This document shows positions 20,562-32,500 of a stretch of 37,919 nt of DNA, one piece after another. The translations under genes and the position numbers were made by a program. Position 1 is the first letter of the stretch. Each line of letters starts with the position of its first letter. The stretch lies in IMG/VR virus record IMGVR_UViG_3300020172_001048, positions 1 to 37,919 of that record; one strand, given 5' to 3'. Under the pieces are notes generated by a model. That model saw only the letters and a list, made by a program, of their open reading frames with translations. It did not search any database and was not told the origin of the DNA. Source of the stretch: a virus.

Positions 20562-23500
20562 CAGGTAATTCTGACCCTTTCTTAGCTATGAATTGGGCTA
20601 TCGGTGTTTCATTAGAAAGCAGCGATACGCCTCTACTAGCTGTGGCTAGGCCTCGTTCGTACCAAATTCTGCCCTGTCTTCTTATGATCACTATTTTAGT
20701 TCCTGCCGGTACTGTCTGGGTCAATCTAACAGCGGCCGTAACACCGTCGACAGAAAACTCTGCTTCTTGTTGCTCGTCTCCATAGGGACTACTAGCTGAG
20801 ATACTGTTATTCCATACATCGATAGGATTCTTACGAAGTCTACGACCTGCTACAAATACTTCAATTTCATCGCAGGGACCGTGTGTAGAAGGAATCGTTT
20901 CCCTGTACCACGAAGTTCTAATAGATTTAGATGGAACAAATTCTAAAGGACCTATTATTAAAGAACTGCCGTCACTGAAAAAATCAATAGTTTCTTGTGT
21001 TTCTAGATAAGGCAGCGTATCAGCTGCTCCTACATCAACAAGATAACTACCGCTAACATGAAGTTCTGCAATACCTGTTCCGAGGCTGCCTCTTCTTAGC
21101 TGTGACAAAACATTTCCAACCTTTTGCATATATTCTATTCTTTCATTATTGATAGAAACTACACCGGGTATATTTCTACTAGGAATAGGATCAGTCAACA
21201 GACTGGAATCTGAAACTTCTATCGAAGTGTCATAGTAATAAAGATCTTTAACTAAGGTAATTTTATTATTTCTGCTATATCGTTTATAGTGATAGTTATT
21301 CAACATGTCTTTGAATATTTCAAAGGCCTTTGGTTGCTGATAAACTATATTAGAAAATTGTATAATTCTAATTCTATCTAACTCTGTAGTCTCTTCAGTA
21401 AGGTATACAACAGATCTCGGCAAACTTAGAGTGTAATCTAATCCTCGAGTCAATCTAGTTCCATTTTTGTAAATCCAGATATAATTTATATCTAACGGAG
21501 TTCTACTCAGTAGATAATTTACTTTTCCACCAGTATATTCATCAGTTATCATATCCATAGTTGGATATTCAGAAAACCAAGTTATTTCTATAACATCATT
21601 TATAGATAACACCAAGGAAGGATCTAAAACTAAGTTACTATTGTTTATAGAATATTTCACTGCATAATTATTCTCTATCTTGATAACATCACCTATAGTC
21701 AGTCTGCTCGAAGATATTGATACTGTATTTGTGTTGCCGTCGAATGTATAATCTATAACAAATCTCTGTAAAACATTATTGATATAAACTTTAATAAACC
21801 CGCTGGTAACTACACCAAATGGTTGATTAGGATCAGTCGCTATAACTATTTGATTATTAGTACCATCGTAGACAGCATAATGAGTATCAACGCTTTCTAA
21901 AACCTCTCCGTTTACTTCGACTATCATCGAACTCAAAGCAGAAGATCTACCTAAATCTATAAATCTATCAAGGTCTATATTTCGAGTGCTGCCATCATAG
22001 ATCACAGTCTGTCTATTGATACGTATAAAGGGTAATCCAGTCGAATCGCTGACTACAGAAGAACCGAAACAGATTATTTTTACTATGCTACCATCTTCGG
22101 GTGCAATTCCAAACTGTGCCATTGCACGATTTTCAGTATCTATAAACTCGCTGCTGTTCACTAGTCCAGTGACAAAAACTTCGCCATCTACTGTGACTAG
22201 TATATCAGTGACCTGATCATAAACTGCTTTGGTTAAAAATAATGTAGTATCGCCGTCTGCGGTAAATTCCTGATAATCTAACAATGTTATTCCGCCCACA
22301 CCCACTGATATTATTTCTATAATACTAGCGAATTCAGGTGCGGTTAAAAATTCTATGGTATTGTTAGCATAATTTATAGTATAATCGATACTGCTATCTG
22401 CTAGTGACGAACCTTGCCTGATTTTATCTATATAAACTAGAACTGCACTAGACTCCGCTATGGTCAATCCAATGTCATACTCTTTGGTAACACCATCTGA
22501 AATTATGACTTTGTTCTGCAATGGAGCAGCACCTGGGCTAGTAACGTTCCAGACTTTGATACTAAGACTGTCTAACACTTGTCCAGGCACATTTTCTTCT
22601 GGGGCAGGAACTTGATCTGGAGCTACAAATTTATCTCCATCTATGACTATTTCTTCAGGAGTCAATCCTGTGGCTGTTACATATGCACCGTCTATGTTTG
22701 ATAGTGATCCTCCGCTGATTCTAGTATCTAACAGATTCACGTCTGTTATAGTTACGGAGCCGTCACTGTCTAGTTTTCTTACGATAATAGTATCACCTTC
22801 AAACAGAGTAGTATAGTTTTGAATAGGTATACTATTAGAAACTCCGTCACCGATAAACGTATTCAGTATTGCAGTTGCTGGTGCAGATACTCTTCCATTG
22901 GGTTGAACTGTTGAGCCGTCATAGACATTAAAATAAGGATCGTCTACTCTAGTAGGTCGAGTTTCGTTACTGCGTTTGATGTAAACACTGATAGGTTGAC
23001 CAGATTCTGGTACATAAGGTAATGATATTGCCAATTCTTCCCAGATATCAACAAATTCGATAGGATCCTTGTTGAAATTAGCCTCAATGGCCCTGTAAAA
23101 TATCCCGTTTAACTCTACTACTTCGCCGGCTTGATAATTGATGTAACTGGTACTGTCTAGATTGTATTCTCTGTAGATACGGCCGTTGACAACATAATAG
23201 AAGTCGCTATTTGGTTCTATAGAATCCCAATTATCAGTAAACCACGGTAACGCATCCCAACCGCCAGTTACATCGAAGGTAGTTCCTTGTATCTGCACTC
23301 CGCCGTAGTCAACTCCGGTCATCAATTGATTTAATTCGTTGCCTTTCATTCCTGCGGTTGGAGCGTAATATCTTTGGATACGGCTTACGCTATCTAATAA
23401 CTCGTCATTCTTTTCATAGTTGACTACTATAACATCACCAGCTTTAGGTGCGGTTAAAAATCTTATTTTGCCTTTGATCAATTTATAAGTATCAATACTA

Positions 23501-26500
23501 CTTCTGTAAAGATTGATCTGATATTCGTTAGGTATTACTATCTGACTATTTTTTGTTATAGATATCTTACTTTTATCTATAGAAGGAGCAAAATCTAATT
23601 CAAAAACCGCAGTATTTCCAGTAGCAGTAAACGTTTGAGAATTTGTAAAAGTTGAATAAATTCCTGTCTTTTCAATCCGATCAAATTTAATGCCTAGATT
23701 AAATGACCTAGTCTTAGAATTCCCCATTACTGCGGCAGCCTTGGCTGTCCTATTAGAGGAACCAGTGCCTCCTACCAAAGAAACAGTAGGTATTTTAGTA
23801 TAACCTTGTCCAGGATTTAACACCCTAATACCACTAACTGCACCGTTAGAAATGAATGCTTGGGCGGATGCCAAAGTTCCATTTCCGTCAATAATTACTG
23901 TGGGAGCAGAAGTATAATTTTCTCCACCATCAGATATTGTAATCTCAATGATGCTACATCCATTGTTGTCAAACCAACTCTTCCATGGATATTCATCAAA
24001 TCTGTTGTAGGCCGGAGACACTGGCAATATCTTGCCATCCCTAGCCGAGTAAGCCGGTGGAAGATCAAAATCTGTCGTGGCTGCTGCTACTGGTTCTATT
24101 TCTGTATATCGGCTAGTATACTCTCTTATACTGGTTCGATAAGGTTTAACTTCTTCAATATATTGTCTAAAACTATCTAGATTATCATTCTTGTATGTGG
24201 GGCGCTGATCAAGATCTCCCACATTGTGAGTAGCATTCAAAAAGCTGGTCTTAAACGTCCAGTCAACATACTGTTGCTCTGAAAGTGCATATCTCACAGA
24301 ACTAAAGAATAATTTATTCCATTCAACTTTTAGATCATCTACGAAAATATTTTCTTTGGCTGCCTGAAATATTATTCTCAACTCTTTAACTGGCTGTAAA
24401 TCGAACAAATTAGCATCATACGCAACATTATTATCGTAGCCTATGCCGCCTGAAATAGCACTATATAAAATATCTTTGATCGCTATAGTACCGCTTTGTC
24501 TGCCAACGAGATTATAGTTTCCTAGTAATGTTCCTTGACCGTCTTCTACTTTTTCTATTACAGCCCATCCGCCGTTGGCATATTCTTTGATTCGTAATAG
24601 ATCTCCAGTCTGTGTAGATACTGTAGGTTCTGCATAAAGACCTTCAATTTCTTTGACAATTCTTAGAGAGGGACCATAACCTTCCTGCCACCAATCTGTA
24701 TATTCCCAATAACGTGTGGTATCGAATCCCTGAGACTTGCTTCGATAAAAGCCTTTACGTATGTCATCCCAACTATAGATACTCCAAAAATTGTTTAAAG
24801 AGTTATCATTGGACACCAGCACAGAAAATGCTCGTATCTTTACTACAGCCGAAATGTATTTTCTTCCCTTGATGGTGACCGTTGCTGTAACTACACGACC
24901 TTGAGAATCGATAGTAATATTAGCTTTAGCGCCAACACCGTCACCATCGATCACGATATATGGTGCTACACGATACCCAAATCCCGGATCTATAATATCA
25001 ATCGTGTCAACCTCACCGTCTATGATGTTGGCCCGCAACTCAGCTTGTTTAATTTTAGCTGTACCTACTTGTTCTAAATCTATCAAAGAATCTACTTCGA
25101 GATCATATTGATTTAAGCCTACACCGGGTATTTCATCTTTGAGATTTAGGTATTCAAAATCGATTAGATCTGCAAAGGGGCGTATTTTTAAAACTTCATT
25201 GATATTAGTGATAGCTATTTTTAATGCTTTAGCACTATTCACAAACATACTTTGTCTAGGACGGAACTTTAAACCATAACGTTGCTTAGGTGCTAATTTA
25301 GGATCAGGAACAGCATTACCAGCTTCATCATATCCTGCCAGACTGTCAATCCATTTTCTTTCTATAGAAGCGGTAGGAACGGAATCTGCTACTTCTTCAG
25401 TAAGCAATTGATATTCTCTGTGATAATGATTTAATGCCTTATCGTCGGATTTAAATTCAATATTGAATAATACCGAATCGGTAGTTACTATTCCGTTAAA
25501 ATTAAAAAATAAAAACTTATCGACATCAATAACTCCTACAAACGGATTTCCGGTTCCTATAGGATTATCAATGTAATCTCTAATAGTAGCTATACTGAGC
25601 TTTCTGTTATTGGTTGCAGGAATTGTAGTTTTATTTTTTACCCAATAATAATATTTCGTTCCTACTTCTAACCCAGTAGTAGGATTAGTGAAAATCTTAT
25701 AGCTTAAAACACTATCGTCTGGATATTTGGGCTGACCGGATATTCCTTGAGCTAACCCTTCTACTGTATCTGCAAGCAAGCTCCATTCGGAAGGTAGTAG
25801 AACAGATTCTATCCATTCGTAGACATCGATGCTAGATCCTTCTGCTTGAACATTCCAGTTTCCGATTCTGTAAGCAATATCAGATTGTTCATAATTGATA
25901 AATTTTACCTTGCTTAGATCCCACCACACTTGTCCTACATATTTTTCAAACCATGCAGTGTGATCATCAACAGTCTGATCATCTGTTCCTATAATATAAG
26001 TTGCCGGATCGTAAACTGTTTTAAATTTTATTTCTTGATCGGCTACTCCTAATATTTTCATCTTGTAGCCGTCTACAATATCAATATCACCTAATTTAAT
26101 ATTATTCTGTGTGTCGTAAAGTTCAATATTTTTAATCTTGTCAATATCGATCAATTTAGATTCGTCTGAAATAGTTTTTAAACTGTCAACTCCATCAACC
26201 TTTCTAAATAATCTTGCAATTCCAATTCTAACATCGTCTACTTCATAATTAGGTGAACCTACTGCGATCGCAGAGCCAGTACAGTCAACAGCATGTCCAA
26301 ACGATTCATTATTTGCTAGATCAGGATCTAGTTTTTCAGCTAAGAAATATCTATCACCTTTTCTTTCATAGACATAGACCTGTCCAGGATATCCCTGAGA
26401 CTCAGAGAATTGTGTTTTATTTTTGTCGAAAGTGGTTCCGGAGCTGAATCTTGTTATTAGCCTATAAGCTGAATTTTTTGCACCGATCGCGATTCGCTCT

Positions 26501-29500
26501 GTGGATCCACTAATCGATACTGAAGAACCAAAAAATTCATTAGTATAGGGCTCGTAGCTCTGTAACTTTTGCTTTAATCTAAATTCAAATCCTGAAGAAG
26601 ATTTTTCAAATACATAAACTGCTCCGTTGGTCTGTAAATTTATATCAGCCATCGGTGCGCTGATTACTAATACAGTTCCGGACAAATCTATATCTACAGA
26701 ATAACCAAATTTATCTCCTTCGGTTATAATTTCTTCTGTACCTATATCATTCAAATCTGAAAGATTTTGAGAAGTAATCGTTTGTTTAAGTTGATATATC
26801 TGACCGGTTCGTTGATAGATGAATATCTTACCTGTGATCTTGTATGTGCTGTCGCCGACATTGATCCAAGGCAACCCGTCATCTGGTCGCTGTCCCTTGC
26901 TTACTGTAACAGAATCTGGATCTGGATCTATATCAGTTAGTCGATGATAGGTTCCTTGATACTTTACAACATCGCCGGTTGAATAATCTTCGTATTCTCT
27001 CCAGTTACCTTTATAATTTTCAAAATATTCATCGTCGCCTATTGGCGTTCCTATGACCAGTATACTACCGTCACGGTTCATAGTCATACTTGACCCAAAC
27101 TGATCACCTTCCTTGACTATCTCTGCGAGATGATCTGCAGTTAGTATTCCGGATGAAAGTGTCGAACCGTCATCATCAATCGCAGCAGAAACTGGCAGAC
27201 TGCATTGTGTGGCTACAGGATCTAATTTAATCCATTCGTTTGATAAAATACTCAGTGTACTACCATCTCCCTGATTGTCGTACAACGCTTCGTATAAATC
27301 TCCTTCAGCCCATACAATAGAGCCTTTGGGATATATCTGGGTTCCGATTATTGTAGTACTAGAAATATTTACTGGTGGCGAAGTCACATCAAAATCAACT
27401 TGATATACTCCGACTCCTTCTCTAGTGCCTGATATAAATCTCGTAATAGTTGTACCAGGAGGAATACCTGTTCCAGATATTGGCATACCTAGAGTGATTC
27501 TACCGGCAGTTATCGAACTAACTGTCAATGTATCACTGGAGAAGCTTCCTTGAAATACCGCTCCAGGATTATATAATCCTGAATATTTGGTGTTTTCCAG
27601 ATGGCTCCAAGCTGTTCCGTCATAGTAATAGATATAAACTCGACCTTTATTACCTAGAGATCCCGTGGCTCCAACAGCCATATAATATTTAGAACCGCTA
27701 ACACCAATAGACACAGTACTACCAAACTTTTCGTTAGCATCAGGTCTCGGACTTACAAAACTATATGCGGGTTCCCATTGTTGTTCAAAATATCTATACA
27801 AGGTAATCATACCCTGTTCATAATAACCGGTGCCTCTTGCCGAAGTGTTAGCTTCGATTATTGTGGCTGGTTCCCAATCCTGGCTGCTGAAGTTTATAGA
27901 ACTGCCGTCGTCTAGTAAAGGAATATTAGTCAATGCTTTCCACATCTTGCCATTGAACATTACCACTTCACCAGCCAGATAGCTTCGTCTAGTCAGTTCT
28001 CCCATGAAATTGTTTGGCACTGAGCTTGCTCGAGGCGATGCTATCGCTAGCCATCTATAATCTGGACTTATTGATAGAACTTCTCCGAACACTCCAGATA
28101 CTGCCGATTCGAATCCGGTAGGAGGAGGAATTATCTGTTTAAGACCCAGTACGGTCGACCCTGCTGCAATTTTATCTGAGTAAGACATTACGTACCCAGA
28201 ACCCGGAATACTAGATATCATCTGCTTGAGAGTATCTATGTATAATACTGAGGTGCCGGCACGTAACGGGGTGGTTATTCCGTAATCTTCTATTTCGTAA
28301 TCTCGGTATTGTTTGGTTTTTTCTAAAACTTTCCAGTGGCTGTCACCGGCATCATCTATCCAAATTTTGGAATTTTGTTTTAATATCGCAGTGGCTTGTA
28401 GATCAAGATCTGAATAATTTCTAAATCTAGATGGGGTAAAAATACCAATAGATGCCGCAGTACTATCCTGTATTGCTGGCGCGGTAGTAGCATCGGATGC
28501 TACTAAAATTGTTGATGAAGTTACCGAAAGTATTTTGAAAAATCCTGTGAGATTTTCAATTTCTGTAATACCGATTATTTCGCCGGCTAACAAATTGTGG
28601 ACTCTGTTTAACTGTAATCGTACTCCGTTGTCATCTAGACTAACAGCTTCAATTTTTAGTGCTGTCGATTCGTTGTATCTTAAAACAGACCAATCATTGT
28701 TATCAAATGTAATCCAAAGATGATAATTTTCTTTAATGTCATCGATCGCTAGAGACAATAGATCATCCCGTGTTTTTAATATTATATCGACTTGATTTAA
28801 ATTAGTATATCCTGCAGATCTAGTTATTTTATCGTAATACTTTGTAGGATTGATAGCGAAGTCGAAAGAATTCGGTGATATTGTATAATCATCTGAATAT
28901 ATTCTTAGATACTGATCTTGATTTATTTGACTACGTGCCTGCGTAGACAACAGTACTGGCTGCGGGTTTAACGCTAAGTCATCTTTTTTAACACGGAACT
29001 CTACTTCTGTAGTTTGATCAATTCCACCGATTTCACCAACTTTAAAAGCCCACTCTTCTTTTAATACTACACTATCGTCCGAAGTTCTACTGAGTTTATC
29101 AAATATTTTAACGATACTATTATTCGTACCTTTATCTCTGATAAATCCTTGGTAGAGTCTAAACTGACTGACTTCGTCTTCAACTAGATTTTGTAGATAT
29201 TCTCTTTGTTGATAACCGATAGCATGACGAGCTAGATCTCTCTGACTAGATCCCACTCCTGGAGTATCTACTTCATAATAATCTTCAAACTGATTGATTC
29301 TATAATCAAAATTTGCTATTAAAGATTTAGTAGGAGATGAATCTAACTTGGTCCAATTAGCATCTATAAATTCTGCAGAACCTAACTGATTCGTTAGGCT
29401 GGTCCAATTATAAGACTTATAGGCAACGATATCTCCTAACTTATAATCTGTGAAAGGCTGCCATACCTGTATATCAACGTTATCAAATAAGAATCCTGGA

Positions 29501-32500
29501 CTAGTGTAGTCTCCGTCCCAATCTACTGTACGGAATCCTCTAGCTTTTATTCTTTCTTGGCGATAACCAGTGGGTTTATCATATAAGACATCATTGAATA
29601 CTGTCCTATCGTTGAATATGACAACATGTTCTTTAAGTATCAGATTTATTTTTATAAAATAAATTCCGTCGTTGGTGTTTGTTGTTGTTACTGTGATATT
29701 TTTAAATGTTCTAGAAACATTGATAAACCGTGGTTTTAATGGTGTTCCATCATTCTTTAATATTTGATAATCATAAAAGCTATCTAATAAATTATCTGCA
29801 ACACCGAGTTGTAAATTTAAAACCACAAATTGTGCTGACGGGCTTAGTGTTAGCAAAGAACCGCCACTCCAATTGTGTTTACTCCAGAACATGAATTCCT
29901 TGGCTGAAGTAGTCCAGTCTTGAGAAACTTTTAGTTCTGGATCATACCTATCAAAAACAAAACCAAGAGATTTAAGATATTCCTGATACCCTAATAGGAA
30001 ATCAACAACTGCCTGTAAATTAGAAAATATTGTTCCGTAATTTAATTTTTTTAATCTTAGTCTGTTGAAATTTCTTCGGTTAAACGCTTCCACAGCATTC
30101 TTTAATGGCAGTCCTGGCAATTTTTTCCATAGGTTGCTATCGAAACTCGCAGCGGCGGTATGGCTTTTTAAACTTCTATAATAAGATCCGCTATATCTAA
30201 CTAGTACTCCGTTACCGTAAAACTTTTCAGAACTCCATTCTAAAAAATTCTCGCTTATGCCACCTACACTGATCAACGGATCAGATTGGCTTGCCACTGC
30301 TTCATAATAATTAAAATAAGGATATAAACTGTCATAACCTCCCAGTTTCCAACCTCTACCTTCAATTTTTTCAATGACAACTCCACTATAGCTGATAGTA
30401 TTAAATGGAGAACTTTGATTAAAATAAATGTCGTAATTTTCTTGAGGTATAAAAATACTGCTGGTACTAGATTTAGGATTTTTGCTGTCTAAGATATATT
30501 TTTGTTGTGCTGCATCAACAAATCCAGAAATTCTGCTGGTTAAATTTACATCGATATTAGAAATCTTATCTGAAATTAGTGTCAACGGAGCTGTTTGAGT
30601 TTTTAAATAATCTGCAACATATACACACAATCCAGACACTGAATCGATTATTGGATCGTATTTTAAGTCTTCGATCTTTGTAAACACTCCGGTGCTTTTG
30701 TGTATAGTTTGATTGATCTTGTTCGTAGTTATCATTGATCTATTAAAATTATCAGTGATAAACTCAAAAGGTTTTAACATACAAAGCGTAGAACACACGG
30801 CGAATGGCCATTCGCTGCTGGACCTCCAAGCGTACTCAACTGGTGACACATCACCTAGATTAAAATCTCCTTGGTTGTTGATTAAAGAAAAGTTCGAAGC
30901 TAGACCCGAATCAAGAGGACTTAAAAGATTACCGTCGCCGTCAACAGGAATATGATCTGTCAAAGTAGGACGCTTGTATCGATCATATGTCCCTGTGCGC
31001 GAGCCCTGACGAACAATACCATCTCGCAGATCTTCCCAAAGAATCAAGTTGTTGCTAGTATAAGGAGCAGGTCCGTATTCATCTTCCCACCATGTTGGTT
31101 TTTCACTGAACCCCAACATTTCCCAAGGGCAGCGATGCGGACGATCTGTATCATAGAACCACGAGTATACCCCCCTCCAATATCCTGGAAGATTCTGTGT
31201 TCCTTCTCGATTAGTCATATTACTATAGGTATATGTAAAGCTGTCTTGGCTGTCAAAAAAGACATTGTTTACATAGTCAATATTAGTATCAGCGATCCAT
31301 TTGAGAAAATCAACACTTACAATATTATCGAGATCTTTTTTATTATAAAGTCCGGTTTTATAATATCCGCCTAGGATTTTATCAATGTCAAACACAGATT
31401 CATCATAGTGCTGTTTGATATTGTTATAGATTCTTGTTTCTAGTTCTAAAAGAACATCATCTCGGAAATCACCATAGGCAACAGTGATACTTCCGTCGTG
31501 TCCTTGAATTACTTCTTTTGGTTCGACATAGGTATCATCGAGAAATTTCATCGGCTTATATTTTTTATAGAGGCCAAGTTTAGTCGGTGTTGCCGGTATG
31601 AAATTTATAGCTGTTGAAACATATTCTCGTATAATAATTACATCGCCTTCGACTAATGAAACGGTTAATCTTACAAATCCAAAAGTCGAATCAAAAACAT
31701 AGTCTGAACCATGTAGCAGTTGTTGATCGTTTATATAAACGTACACAGCTCTAGAACTTAAAGTATCTAGATCAAATTTTTCAGACAACGCAAAAGTTTT
31801 AATTCCTTCGTCTTCAACTTCATAACGCAGTTCGCTGAATGCTCCATTGCCTACCATATCAGAGCCGGCATAGGGACTTTGAGGATTTTTTGTTCTTCCA
31901 ATTTCATCTAGTATAATATCAACGAAATCTAAAGGTTGTTGATCATAGTATAATTTGTATGCGAGATCAACAAAATTATTTTTAAAATCTGTATATGACT
32001 TTTTAGCCTGCTGGATCGATTTAATAATATTGATCGATTTATCACAGATCAGCGCAGCGGCCACAGGCGACGGTGCTGAATGTTTTAAAAATCTCTTACA
32101 GAGATTCTGATAATCATCTAAATCTCTTAAATTGCTAGAACCCGGATATATTCCAACAAAGTCGTTGATTAAATCTAGCCCTGTAGAAACGTGATCAGAT
32201 GCCTGACCTAATGTAAAACTTTCTATTTCGGTATTCAACGGATTTTTTTCTAATCCCAAAGGTATTTCATAGTATCCTTGATCAGGAACAGCATCTGTAA
32301 ATACTTTTAAAACTACCACATCATTTTCTTTGAATTGATCTTCAAAGACAAATGTGTTTTCATTTCTAGAATAAGAACCTTTAAACAACAGTCCATTCTT
32401 GTAGATCAATATTTTTTTAATTTCTGCAGTTGAAGTATTTTTCCAATCTATAGCAGACGAAATGATCTGGTTAGTATCTTTATCTACCGCTATAGTTTCT

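Noticed and set aside
30952-31374. 140-codon + strand frame inside the giant gene
   Set aside because: Antisense to the conserved structural frame; no ribosome-binding site and a Cys/Ile-rich composition unlike the phage's real proteins.
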